The translations under genes were made by a program, and so were the position numbers. The notes beneath the pieces are model-generated. The model did no database searches, had not been told where the DNA came from, and saw only the letters and a program-made list of their open reading frames with translations. Below are positions 25,739 through 35,217 of a stretch of DNA of 64,000 nt, one piece after another. Position 1 is the first letter of the stretch. The number at the start of each line of letters is the position of its first letter. The stretch is from contig NZ_JABFHF010000003.1 of NCBI RefSeq assembly GCF_015476655.1, forward strand, positions 248,001-312,000, written 5' to 3'. This stretch comes from Aquiflexum lacus (GTDB taxonomy: Bacteria > Bacteroidota > Bacteroidia > Cytophagales > Cyclobacteriaceae).

Positions 25739-26767
25739 CTACATCATATACTTAAAACACTTCAAAACCCGATTCCTTTGGTTTCTACTCCTTGGGTCCC
25801 CCATTAGGAATTGGTAGCGGAAGGATATTTCATGGGCACCTCTTGTCTGATAGCCGATATTGGAAATCATAAAATCGTAGCTATAGCCGATGACCATCCC
25901 ATTTTCCAGGTTAACACCAAACATCGTAATGATGGAATCCTGATTGGGCATATTCCTTAATCCCGGAATCCCCCTATAGCCCAATCCCCCGATGACACTG
26001 CCATACAATGCCTGCAGGGCAACATCCATTTGTTGGAAGGGTCCCTGTTTTTTATAATTTACCAATAGAGAGGCTTGATTGTCAAAATTGGACCCAAAAT
26101 AGTCATTGGCACCCAAAGGGAAATTGACACCTCCATGTACACTCCACTTCATGGGCAAAACTCCAGCTTCATTGTCAGGGAAAAATGAAAGATTGGGTCG
26201 GTTGATATGGTGTGCGGAACCACCAAGCCACATAAAGTCATTGTTGACCAATGCTCCGAAGGAAATGTCCACATAGCCATTGGGTTCAAAATCCGGGATC
26301 AGGTCAATGCTGCTTTGATTGACAGTTCTATTGAATAAATCCACCTGATCTCCAAACACCAGGTTGTCGAGTTTGGCGCTCCTTCTTACCCATGAACCTT
26401 GTCCGCCTAACCTGAAATTCCAGGATTCTGCGACTCGGAGATTATAGGCATAAAGGAAGGAAATGTCAGAGGTATTGATCCGCATATTGGCTTCCTGAAA
26501 ACTGTTGACCATAATCCCAAACCCACTGTTGAGGTCATAGCTATAGTGGTCAAAATATGCCGAATAGGCATTGAAATCATAGGAAAGCCCTGGCCATTGT
26601 TTCCGGTAATTGACACCCACCCGGGTCAGTTCAGTTGAACCGGTCAAAGCCGGATTCAGATTTAGGGGCGAGGCGTAAAACTGTGAAAAATGAAAGTCCT
26701 GACTGTATCCCAAATTGGAAATCAGTAGCATGAAGATCACGTATGTCAGGTTTTTCATCCTCATCAT
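25739..26767 (-). CDS. PorP/SprF-family type IX secretion-associated outer-membrane protein
   Basis: 342 residues from 26767 (or MKNLTYV a few codons in), with a signal peptide ending GYSQ. It opens with DFHFSQFYASPLNLNPALTGS, the diagnostic start of the PorP/SprF family, and continues as beta-barrel strands with RVGVNYRKQWPGL. Family members help secrete or anchor partner proteins carrying gliding-associated (type B) C-terminal domains. Its start overlaps the stop of such a partner, the giant protein upstream, by 4 nt (ATGA), so the two form a pair. No terminator follows; heptad repeats do. Confidence 0.93.
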   Translation of the reverse strand: MMRMKNLTYVIFMLLISNLGYSQDFHFSQFYASPLNLNPALTGSTELTRVGVNYRKQWPGLSYDFNAYSAYFDHYSYDLNSGFGIMVNSFQEANMRINTSDISFLYAYNLRVAESWNFRLGGQGSWVRRSAKLDNLVFGDQVDLFNRTVNQSSIDLIPDFEPNGYVDISFGALVNNDFMWLGGSAHHINRPNLSFFPDNEAGVLPMKWSVHGGVNFPLGANDYFGSNFDNQASLLVNYKKQGPFQQMDVALQALYGSVIGGLGYRGIPGLRNMPNQDSIITMFGVNLENGMVIGYSYDFMISNIGYQTRGAHEISFRYQFLMGDPRSRNQRNRVLKCFKYMM

Positions 26768-29700
26768 TTCAATAATAAAAAGACATCTGTTTTTGTCTCA
26801 ATCCTACCATCCACCGTTTGGAATTTGAGTTTGTAAACATAATTCCCGGGCATGGCCATGTCACCCATCACCGTACCGTCCCAACCATTGGCTTGGATAT
26901 CATCTGTATAGAAAATCGTTTCTCCCCATTTGTTCAAAACCCAAAATTCCAATTTCTCAAGATTCAGGAATTTGGGAAAGAAATAATCATTGATGCCATC
27001 ACTGTTGGGCGTAAAGACATTGGGTACGACTAAGAAATAATCAATTATCTTGATTTCTTTTACCAGTTCGAGTATGCAACCAAAGGCATCAATGGCCTGT
27101 AGTTTGACCTCAAACTCACCTGCTGTTTGGTAGGTATGGGTTGGATTGGTTTCCGTGCTGCTGTTGCCATCTCCAAAATCCCAGAAATAGGAGATGATAT
27201 TGCCGATGGACTTATTCTGAAATTGAATAGGAATCCCGACCAAAAAGGCATTGTATTGGTCAAAGCCAATGGATTCAATATCAGCTTCCAACAATACATC
27301 GGTGTTTTCTACCTGATATGATTCCTGATATTCACAGCCTTGGCCATCTGTAATGGTCAGGACATACAAACCGGACTGACCGGTAGACATGGTCAACCCA
27401 TTATTTGAAACTATTCCGCCGGACCAAGAAATGGTGTAAGGCGCAGATCCACCTGTAATAGAAATATTTAATTCTTCCAAAATCTCTCTGGGTTCACAGT
27501 TCACGTTGGTGGTTCTGATGGTAGCCACAGAGATTGGAACAGGTCTTTTGACAGTAAATTGTCTTTCTGTTAAACATCCCTTGGAATCTTCAATGCTCAC
27601 GCCATAAGTGCCTGAGGGGATATTGGTAAGATTTTGTTCGGTGCTGCCATTACTCCATCTGTAATTAAATGGTGGATTTCCTCCTGTTGGGTTGACAAAA
27701 ATACTTCCGCTTTGAGGATTGTCGCAGTCAAACGCATCCACCACCGAACTTTCAATTAAAAGTGGATCAGGCTGAAGAATGGTAAATTCCCTTCTGACTT
27801 CACAGGAACCGAATTTGGAAACAGTGACCCCATAAGTTCCTGCATCCAGATTGAAGAGATTTTCCAATTCCTCCCCATTGTCCCATCGGATTGTCACGCC
27901 TTCGGTACCCCCTTCAATATTGAGTTGAATATGACCGTTTTTTTCTCCAAAGCAAGAAATCTGATCTACTTCTGCATTGACTTTGAATAATGGAGCGTCA
28001 ATGATACTTACCGATTGGGAAAGTATACAGCCTGCTTGGTCAGAAACGGTAACTGAATATTGCCCCGGTCCGACATTGTCAAAACTTCTCAGATTGGAAC
28101 CAAAATCCCATGCCACCGTATAGGGTTCAACTCCTCCTGAAATGTCCAATCTCAAAAAACCATCATTGGCTTCATAGCAGGAAATATCACCTTTTTCAAT
28201 GTTGATTTCCAACCTTTGTTCGGGTTCTTCAATCTGGATTGGACCTGTAGATACCGTACAATTATTGTTATCAAAGACAGTCAATTCATATATTCCTGCA
28301 GCTATATTTTCTAAAAGTAAACTACTCGATGGAAAAGGTTGACCGTCCTTGGTCCAGTTTAGCAGATAGGGTGAATCAACAATTCCCCCCGAAACAGCCA
28401 CTTCTATCCGTCCCGTTTCATCTCCTTTACAGAATACATCTCGGGAATTGATAAGGTCAACAACAAGTTGTTCTGGTTCATTTATGGTATAAGGACGGGT
28501 CAAACTGCAACCAAAGTCATCTTCAACCAACAAAGTGTAGTCACCCGGTATTAAGTTTTCAATAATTGTGGAAGATGCAGTAAAGCCATTTGGTCCCGTC
28601 CAGGTTAAAGTAAAGTTTCCATTGCCTCCTTGTGGGTCAACCGAAATGCTACCGTCATTTGCACCAAAGCAGGAGATGCCGAAACCCGAAAAATTACTCA
28701 CTTCATCCACAACGCTAAGCGTAGGGTTTACCGTAATTTGATAGGTTTTTGGAAGACCTTCACAATTACTTTGCCCACCTGTACTTGCAAAAACAATGAA
28801 CTCAACAGTAATTGGTTCAGAAGTTGGATTGAAGAGATTCTGAATTGGGATCGTCCCATTGCCATTTGGTAAAACCCCCGAAACCCCATTCGCCACCGAT
28901 GTCCATGAAATAACTGCATCTGCTACATTGCTGCTGATTAAGACCTCCTGACTTTCAGAACCTGTACAGAGGGTTTGGTCAGACAATGAAAATTCTATTG
29001 CCGGTGATGGTAGAACGGTAACAGAAAGCAAAAAGGACTGTCCCTGACAAATCCCAAGAAATGGTGTGATGTTATAAATGACGGTTTCTGGATTGTCGCT
29101 GTTATTCACCAATTCAATTGGAATGGTATTTTGGGCTTCCTCAACCGATTCTGCACCTATAACTGTGGATGGGGCAGAAACTGTCCATGTAAAAGTGCTT
29201 CCCGAAAGCATGTTCTGTGGAGTAAATGATGAAGATTGGGAACTACATATTTCCAGTTCCTCATCTTGATATACAGGTTCAGGGTTTACAGTTATTTTGT
29301 AGGTGGCGACTACTTCTTCACAGCTCCCAAGGTTTTCAGAGGCTATTTTTGCTAAGAAAAGCACTTCAATCGGATTATTACTTTTATTGATGATGGTTTG
29401 AGAAGGTATCTCATTGAGACCCTCAGGTTCTACGCCTTCAGCACCGTTGCTGACCGAAGTCCACTCAATGATTGCTTCTGAAAGATCAGAAGTTAAAATA
29501 ACAGCTTCAGATGCCTCTCCTGAACAAATGATCTGATCCGGTATAGAGAATTCCACCGAAGGTGCTGGAATGACAGTAACCGTAACCTGACTTTCTATAC
29601 TACAAGTAGTTTGTATATTGGTGGCAACTACCGTGTAGGTTGTAGTTTCTTCAGGTCTGACGGTTGGATTGGCACTGTTGGCATTTTGAATATTGCTGAA

Positions 29701-31710
29701 CGGACTTGCCGTCCAGCTATAGCTATAATTTCCCTCAGGAATAATTTCTGAATCCAAAACAAGTGTTTCTCCTTTGCAGATTTCCTTATCAGGTCCCAAA
29801 TCAATCTCGGGGATTGGATTGATGTTGAAAGTAATAGATGAGGAGGTCGTGCCACAGGAATTGGTGACTTCTAAGGTAACAACCTTGTTTCCTATCGTTT
29901 TGAATTCAATAGGTCCAGGGTCTGCATTTGATGATGTTGAAGGAATTCCGCCTTCAAAGGTCCATTTAAAAGTCGCCTCATCTTCACTACATAAAAGAAC
30001 AGTTGATGTGGGTGAAATGGTCAATTCTCCACATGAATCAGGGATGATTCCCAATGAAACTGAAGGCGGCGAATAGACAGAAATCAATTCTGAGGCTGTA
30101 AATACCCCGCAAGATGTAATCAATTGTTGGGTGATAATATAGTCTCCGGGATTGATGAAATTGAATTCAGGGCTGATGTCATTGAAACTGCTTCCTTCCG
30201 CGAATTCCCAATTTCCACCAATACTGCATTCTCCTCCCTGAAAAGCTACCGACCACCTGAAGAAGTCTCCACCATCAGCACAAGTTCCCAGAATATTTGA
30301 TGTATTTGTAGTTTTGACTGAAATTGGACCACATCCATCAAGTTGATCGACTTCAAATGAGGCAATAGGCTCAGAAATGATACAGATGGTTTCCTCTCTT
30401 TCTTCTATGCCACAGCGATTGCCAGAAATCAACTTAATGGTATAAATTCCAGGTTCGGTAAATCTAGGCGTTAAAACAGGTGATCCGTTGACCCAAGAAT
30501 TTGGGATTTCCGGATTGTTTCTTACCCCTAATGTGTTATCAGCACTGAGTTCCCAACCCGTTTCGGGACTTATTTCCCAAACAAATTTTCCACTAGTAGT
30601 ACATTGTCCATTATTGTTGACTTCATTTCCGTAAAGCGTTTGGTTGAATATATTAAAAAAGGTGTTTTCACAATATACAGAGTCAGCTAAGCCGATTATA
30701 GGTTCCGGTTTTTCAGAGACATAAATCGGCACTACCTGTGCAGATGATCTTGAACAAGGGTTTTCAGCCAGTATGGTTGCTGAAAATGAATTCCCAAATC
30801 CTGGTGCTCCGAATTGTCCACAGGAAGTGGATTCAAAAATATGACTGACTGTGGCAGGAGGTGGATGTGAAAATACCTGGGGAGGAGTTCCATCAGAAAA
30901 AGTCACGGTATAGGTTGTCCCAATAGGGTTATTCTCAGTTCCTGTAATTGGAAAAGTCAATGCTTCTCCCGAGCAGATATTTGTATTACCGGGGTTTCCA
31001 AAACCAACAGCTGGGTTTGAACCAATGAATACACCGATTCTTCTGTTGACAATACATCCATTTCCACCTGTGACTGTATAATTCAGGTAATATACACCAA
31101 TGGAATAAGCATGAGTTAATTCCGTCCATTCTTCTCCTTCAAAAGCTTCCGAACCATCCCCCCAATCGATGAGATAGGAAGCGTTAGTGGATATAGTGCT
31201 TGAATTATTATAAAAAGTGAATTCTGAAAGCTCATCATTGTCACAAACAATAAAATATGGAAGATTATCAAAATCAGTGTCATTCCTGTCACTTGAAACA
31301 GCGACAGAAGGAATTTGGTTGATAGTAATCGGGTTTGTTTTGGTGGCCGTAATCCCCAAAGAATCTGTAACGGTCAGCGTTACTTGAAAAGTCTGTGTTC
31401 CATTTCCTATGGCATTGTCAAATACATGCTGTGGCTCTTCTGCAACAGAAGTTGTTCCATCCCCGAATTGCCATAAATAAGTTAGTTTATTTCCTGTGGA
31501 AAGATTGGTGAACTGTATGGGAGAGTTGCCACAATATTCCTCTTCTTCAAAACTGAATTCTGCGGTTGGAGGGTCACTGACTTCATTTTTTTGGTTGGAA
31601 AAAACCGATTCTATGAACAAATTAGGGGAAAAAATAAGCATACCGCTTACACCGCTGAAAGCAAAAAACAAACATACAGAAAAGAAAATCAATATTCTTT
31701 TAAAACGCAT
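26764..31710 (-). CDS. Giant surface protein: PKD domains, SprB repeats, type B T9SS domain
   Basis: 1648 residues. After a signal peptide the N-terminal PKD-type domain (YLWQFGDGTTS) begins a long row of Ig/PKD-like modules. Six SprB-type repeats follow at ~1010-1470 (SCFGANDGSISV, FCKGDETGRIEV, SCYEANDGFLRL, SCFGEKNGHIQL, DCDNPQSGSIFV, NCEPREILEELN). Then come another PKD (YFWDFGDGNSS, ~1500) and a gliding-motility-associated C-terminal domain from ~1560 (VPNVFTPNSDGINDYF ... NWGE-like NKWGETIFYT ... GNYVYKLKF). SprB of Flavobacterium is a mobile gliding adhesin; this is a shorter relative. Exported by T9SS and probably held by the PorP/SprF-like protein whose gene overlaps its 3' end. Confidence 0.93.
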   Translation of the reverse strand: MRFKRILIFFSVCLFFAFSGVSGMLIFSPNLFIESVFSNQKNEVSDPPTAEFSFEEEEYCGNSPIQFTNLSTGNKLTYLWQFGDGTTSVAEEPQHVFDNAIGNGTQTFQVTLTVTDSLGITATKTNPITINQIPSVAVSSDRNDTDFDNLPYFIVCDNDELSEFTFYNNSSTISTNASYLIDWGDGSEAFEGEEWTELTHAYSIGVYYLNYTVTGGNGCIVNRRIGVFIGSNPAVGFGNPGNTNICSGEALTFPITGTENNPIGTTYTVTFSDGTPPQVFSHPPPATVSHIFESTSCGQFGAPGFGNSFSATILAENPCSRSSAQVVPIYVSEKPEPIIGLADSVYCENTFFNIFNQTLYGNEVNNNGQCTTSGKFVWEISPETGWELSADNTLGVRNNPEIPNSWVNGSPVLTPRFTEPGIYTIKLISGNRCGIEEREETICIISEPIASFEVDQLDGCGPISVKTTNTSNILGTCADGGDFFRWSVAFQGGECSIGGNWEFAEGSSFNDISPEFNFINPGDYIITQQLITSCGVFTASELISVYSPPSVSLGIIPDSCGELTISPTSTVLLCSEDEATFKWTFEGGIPSTSSNADPGPIEFKTIGNKVVTLEVTNSCGTTSSSITFNINPIPEIDLGPDKEICKGETLVLDSEIIPEGNYSYSWTASPFSNIQNANSANPTVRPEETTTYTVVATNIQTTCSIESQVTVTVIPAPSVEFSIPDQIICSGEASEAVILTSDLSEAIIEWTSVSNGAEGVEPEGLNEIPSQTIINKSNNPIEVLFLAKIASENLGSCEEVVATYKITVNPEPVYQDEELEICSSQSSSFTPQNMLSGSTFTWTVSAPSTVIGAESVEEAQNTIPIELVNNSDNPETVIYNITPFLGICQGQSFLLSVTVLPSPAIEFSLSDQTLCTGSESQEVLISSNVADAVISWTSVANGVSGVLPNGNGTIPIQNLFNPTSEPITVEFIVFASTGGQSNCEGLPKTYQITVNPTLSVVDEVSNFSGFGISCFGANDGSISVDPQGGNGNFTLTWTGPNGFTASSTIIENLIPGDYTLLVEDDFGCSLTRPYTINEPEQLVVDLINSRDVFCKGDETGRIEVAVSGGIVDSPYLLNWTKDGQPFPSSSLLLENIAAGIYELTVFDNNNCTVSTGPIQIEEPEQRLEINIEKGDISCYEANDGFLRLDISGGVEPYTVAWDFGSNLRSFDNVGPGQYSVTVSDQAGCILSQSVSIIDAPLFKVNAEVDQISCFGEKNGHIQLNIEGGTEGVTIRWDNGEELENLFNLDAGTYGVTVSKFGSCEVRREFTILQPDPLLIESSVVDAFDCDNPQSGSIFVNPTGGNPPFNYRWSNGSTEQNLTNIPSGTYGVSIEDSKGCLTERQFTVKRPVPISVATIRTTNVNCEPREILEELNISITGGSAPYTISWSGGIVSNNGLTMSTGQSGLYVLTITDGQGCEYQESYQVENTDVLLEADIESIGFDQYNAFLVGIPIQFQNKSIGNIISYFWDFGDGNSSTETNPTHTYQTAGEFEVKLQAIDAFGCILELVKEIKIIDYFLVVPNVFTPNSDGINDYFFPKFLNLEKLEFWVLNKWGETIFYTDDIQANGWDGTVMGDMAMPGNYVYKLKFQTVDGRIETKTDVFLLLK

Positions 31711-31955
31711 CGAAAATAAACTACAAGCAAAAATGTATTACGTGGCTATATTTATGCGGAATATAAATAATCAACAAGAGAAAAAAAATACTTTCTAAAA
31801 ATCATTAATATGGTTTCTTAAAAATCTGCCGATAACTTGCCAAATTAAAGAACGATTTTATCAAATGTACCAAGTCCCATTCCATCGAATTTCCAACTTA
31901 TGGGAGCTTTAATTTTACTGGAAAAAAATAGAATAACTTTGTGTTATTGAATTAT

Positions 31956-32762
31956 TCAAAGAAAAGAAGTGTCTTCGGAAGCTTCTTCGGTCATTTTTTC
32001 AGCAATTTCTTTGCCTAAATATTTATCTATCAGACCGTGTCCAACATAGAGTAGGGGAGTGAGCAAAATTGCGACACTGAATTTGTAGATGTAATTGATG
32101 ATCCCAACGGAAGCCACTTGCGCCCAACTCCAGTTTCCAAAAATATAAAATGCAATTCCCAACACGACAAAAGAATCTATAAATTGGGAAACCAAGGTTG
32201 ACCCTGTCGCTCTCAGCCAAATCATTTTTGGTCCAGTGATTTTTCTTAATTTTTGAAAAACATACACATCTATTAACTGACCTAATAAAAATGCCACCAA
32301 GGAACCGAGGATAATTCCCAAGCCTTGTCGGAAGATTACGTTAAATGCATAATCTATATTAAAAGGATTGCCGTCAGGGTCAGGTGTATTTACATCTAGC
32401 CAGAATGCTGCAGGAGGAAGACCGGTGACCAGCACTATAATCAGGAAGACATATGCAATAAAAAAAGCTGTAATAAAACTGATTTTTCTGACACCTTTCT
32501 TCCCAAAATATTCATTGATAATGTCTGTCGTAATGAATACTATAGGCCAAATAACCGCACCTGCGGTTAAGTTAAAGTCCAATATATATTCTCCAAATAT
32601 TGTCCATCCAGCAGGTTCCCAACCAAGGGTTTTTTCACCGGAGAAAATTTTTACTCCAATAATTTCCGCCAAAATGGCATTGGTGAGAAAAATCCCACTG
32701 AGGATAATAAAGAGGTTGGTCTTTTTTGACTGAAAAGTCTTAGAGGTGACTTCTAAATCCAT
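31956..32762 (-). CDS. Queuosine precursor transporter (YhhQ/VUT family)
   Basis: 268 residues with about six membrane helices. Signatures of the VUT/YhhQ family: LFIILSGIFLTNAILAEIIGVKIF at the N-terminus, PIVFITTDIINEYFG, LGQLIDVYVFQKLRK and WLRATGSTLVSQFIDSFVV. E. coli YhhQ imports the queuosine precursors preQ0/preQ1. No preQ1 riboswitch fits in the 35 bp before it. It lies downstream of rnz on the same strand, so it may be co-transcribed with it and thus with another tRNA-related gene. Confidence 0.92.
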   Translation of the reverse strand: MDLEVTSKTFQSKKTNLFIILSGIFLTNAILAEIIGVKIFSGEKTLGWEPAGWTIFGEYILDFNLTAGAVIWPIVFITTDIINEYFGKKGVRKISFITAFFIAYVFLIIVLVTGLPPAAFWLDVNTPDPDGNPFNIDYAFNVIFRQGLGIILGSLVAFLLGQLIDVYVFQKLRKITGPKMIWLRATGSTLVSQFIDSFVVLGIAFYIFGNWSWAQVASVGIINYIYKFSVAILLTPLLYVGHGLIDKYLGKEIAEKMTEEASEDTSFL

Positions 32763-32797
32763 GTTGTAGGAATTAATATGAAATGGGTAGTTGATAA

Positions 32798-33721
32798 TCA
32801 GGGGTTGAGAATTGGATAGGTAATACCTTCTTCACTTAAGTAACTTTCAGTAAATTCTTCTTTGGCCTGTTCTGACAATATGGATAGGTCTTTATATCGG
32901 GATGAATAATGTCCTAGCAATAATTTCTTTACACCCGCAGATTTGGCTATCAGAGCAGCTTGTCTTGCTGTACTGTGAAAGGTAGATCCTGCTCTTTCTA
33001 CCTCCATATCATCGAATGTGGCTTCATGATACAATAAATCTACACCTTTAATTATTCTAACAATCCTTGGATCATAAATTGTGTCTGAACAATAAGCATA
33101 CCTACGGGGCGGCTTTTGTTCATGGGCAAATTCCGAAACTGCATACAGTACATTGCCATTAGCGTCCAAATAATCCTTACCTGATCTGATGGTATTTATA
33201 GCTTCTATACTGAGTTTATGTCGTTGTAACTTTTCCTTAACCAAATTCCGAAGCCCTTGTTTTTCTTCAATCAAAAATCCTGTACAGGAAATCCTGTGTT
33301 GAAGTGGGAAAGAATAAACCCGAAAGTTTTTTTCTTCAAGGATTAGTTCATCTTTTTCAGTTTTTGTACTGATAAATCTTAGGGGGAAGCCGAGGTTGGA
33401 TTTGCTATGTTTGAGTTGAACAGTAATTATTTCATCAAGACCTTGCGGTCCAAAAATTGTCAATAGGCGTTCTCTTTTGACAAGGTGAAAACTTGAAATC
33501 AATCCCATCAAACCATAAAAGTGGTCTCCATGCAGGTGAGAAATAAAAATAAAGTCAATTCTGGAAAATTTAAGCTTGAATTTTCGAAGCTGGATTTGGG
33601 TTCCTTCTCCACAATCCAAAAGTAAATAAGACCCCCCAACTTGAATCAGCTGGGAGGTTTGATTTCTACCATGGGCCGGAATAGCAGAATTTGAGCCTAA
33701 AATCGTAACTTCAAAATCCAA
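32798..33721 (-). CDS. rnz: Ribonuclease Z
   Basis: 307 residues, typical of the short form. Metal ligands are in FISHLHGDHFYG (HxHxDH, 62-67), CSDT (bridging Asp) and LLGHYSSRY (last His), and the start LGSNSAIPAHGRNQTSQ is typical. It cuts pre-tRNA 3' trailers. The start codon is TTG at 33721: the homologous N-terminus (DFEVTILGS) begins exactly there, two nucleotides after the STAS stop, and no ATG is available, so translation is probably coupled to the STAS gene. Confidence 0.95.
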   Translation of the reverse strand: MDFEVTILGSNSAIPAHGRNQTSQLIQVGGSYLLLDCGEGTQIQLRKFKLKFSRIDFIFISHLHGDHFYGLMGLISSFHLVKRERLLTIFGPQGLDEIITVQLKHSKSNLGFPLRFISTKTEKDELILEEKNFRVYSFPLQHRISCTGFLIEEKQGLRNLVKEKLQRHKLSIEAINTIRSGKDYLDANGNVLYAVSEFAHEQKPPRRYAYCSDTIYDPRIVRIIKGVDLLYHEATFDDMEVERAGSTFHSTARQAALIAKSAGVKKLLLGHYSSRYKDLSILSEQAKEEFTESYLSEEGITYPILNP

Positions 33722-33723
33722 GA

Positions 33724-34101
33724 TTAATCTTCCTCCTCGTGTTCGCGGCCCTCAATTTCGTGTATGAAAATTGCTTCTGCTGCTTCTTCGATGGAATCCA
33801 CAATTTTAAAAACTTTATCAAGCATGGAAATCCTGATCAGTTTCATAACATGTTCCTGCGGTGATGCAATGATGAAAATCCCCCCGTCTCTACCAAACTC
33901 CCTGTTTCCTACCAATAAAGCACTCAACCCACTGGAATCAGCATATTTTACATGACTCATGTCGATGACCAGGTTATCATAACCTTCAGCATTTACTGTC
34001 AACAATTCTGATTTCAATATTGGAGACAAGGCAGAATCCAGTTTTTCCTCCATGGGGGTGAAGATTACATATTGCTCTTTTTTATCTACTGTATATTTCA
34101 T
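33724..34101 (-). CDS. STAS-domain protein (anti-sigma-factor antagonist type)
   Basis: 125 residues from ATG at 34101 (an in-frame TTG at 34116 is weaker). A single STAS domain: LVIDMSHVKYADSSGLSALL with the phosphorylatable serine at 56/57, and IFIIASPQEHVMKLIRISMLDKVFKIV in the second half. Such proteins bind anti-sigma factors or relay partner-switch signals depending on Ser phosphorylation; no kinase or phosphatase gene is nearby. The end is acidic (HEIEGREHEEED). Two nucleotides separate it from rnz, an arrangement that suggests coupled expression rather than shared function. Confidence 0.9.
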   Translation of the reverse strand: MKYTVDKKEQYVIFTPMEEKLDSALSPILKSELLTVNAEGYDNLVIDMSHVKYADSSGLSALLVGNREFGRDGGIFIIASPQEHVMKLIRISMLDKVFKIVDSIEEAAEAIFIHEIEGREHEEED

Positions 34102-34209
34102 ATTTTTTTGATTCAATTATTCTAAATCCCAGTTATCTTATTTTAACGCGAAATTAATGATCGTATTTTAAGGTAAGTTTGATCAAAAACTTGATTTTAA
34201 TCTTACTTA

Positions 34210-35145
34210 TTAAATTTTTTCCAAGATGGCTTTTTCTATACTTCCTTCCAAATCTTCAAAGCCAGATTTCACAAATTCCTCACCTATGATTTTTTCGTAC
34301 AGCTCAATATACCTCGTTGAAACTTCTTCAACAAATTCGTTAGGCATGACAGGAACATTTTGTCCTTCCTTACCCTGAAATCCATTTGAAATCAACCATT
34401 GTCTAACAAACTCCTTGGATAGCTGTTTTTGAGGAAGACCTTCTATTTGTAAAGCTTCGTATTTATCTGCATAAAAATACCTGGAAGAATCAGGTGTATG
34501 TATTTCATCTATCAAAAGGATTTCATCTCCAAATTTGCCAAACTCATATTTGGTGTCCACCAAAATGAGCCCTTTATCCTTTGCCATCTCCGTCCCTTTT
34601 TCAAATAAGGCAAAGGTATAATTTTCCAATACCTCATAGTCCTTCTCACTGACGATACCTTTTGCCAGGATATCTTCCTTGGAAATATCCTCGTCATGCC
34701 CTTCAGAAGCTTTCGTGGTAGGTGTAATGATAGGTTGTGGAAGTCTGTCGTTTTCTTTTAGTCCATCAGGTAAAGGCACGCCGCATAAGATTCTTTTTCC
34801 GGCTTTGTATTCCCTGGCTGCGTGCCCGGCAAGGTAACCCCTCACGACCATCTCCACTTTAAAAGGATCACATTTTTTACCAATAGTCACATTGGGGTGG
34901 GGGGTGGATGTCACCCAATTGGGGACAATATCAGCTGTTGCCTGAAGAAATCTGGCTGCGATCTGATTCAGCACCTGTCCTTTAAAGGGAATTGCTCTGG
35001 GTAATACGACGTCAAAAGCAGAAATTCTGTCAGTGGCAACTACAGCAAGACTCTCCTCAAAAATATAGACATCTCTTACTTTACCTTTATAGAATCCGAT
35101 TTGATCGGGGAATTTGAATTGGGTTTCTTTTATTGCTGTTTCCAT
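34210..35145 (-). CDS. purC: Phosphoribosylaminoimidazole-succinocarboxamide synthase
   Basis: 311 residues from ATG at 35145 (a TTG 12 nt earlier is unlikely). SAICAR synthetase signatures: [71 protein letters not shown] and [12 protein letters not shown]. It condenses CAIR with aspartate using ATP in purine synthesis. The length is that of the longer, fungal-like form frequent in Bacteroidota. It is a single transcription unit; no purine riboswitch is visible. Confidence 0.96.
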   Translation of the reverse strand: METAIKETQFKFPDQIGFYKGKVRDVYIFEESLAVVATDRISAFDVVLPRAIPFKGQVLNQIAARFLQATADIVPNWVTSTPHPNVTIGKKCDPFKVEMVVRGYLAGHAAREYKAGKRILCGVPLPDGLKENDRLPQPIITPTTKASEGHDEDISKEDILAKGIVSEKDYEVLENYTFALFEKGTEMAKDKGLILVDTKYEFGKFGDEILLIDEIHTPDSSRYFYADKYEALQIEGLPQKQLSKEFVRQWLISNGFQGKEGQNVPVMPNEFVEEVSTRYIELYEKIIGEEFVKSGFEDLEGSIEKAILEKI

Positions 35146-35167
35146 TCGATATATCAATTAAGCAAAA

Positions 35168-35197
35168 TTAAAAAAAGCTTCTTGTTTTGAAGCTTTT
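35168..35197 (-). terminator. Rho-independent terminator of the MORN gene
   Basis: On the minus strand AAAGCTTC-AAAACAA-GAAGCTTT is followed by a T-rich stretch (TTTTAATTTT). It lies 20 bp beyond the stop of the MORN-repeat gene. Confidence 0.85.
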
Positions 35198-35217
35198 GGG
35201 TATTTTATTTCTTGAAT

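Noticed and set aside
32763-32797. preQ1 riboswitch before the queuosine-precursor transporter
   Set aside because: Only 35 bp are available after rnz, and no preQ1 pseudoknot motif is visible.
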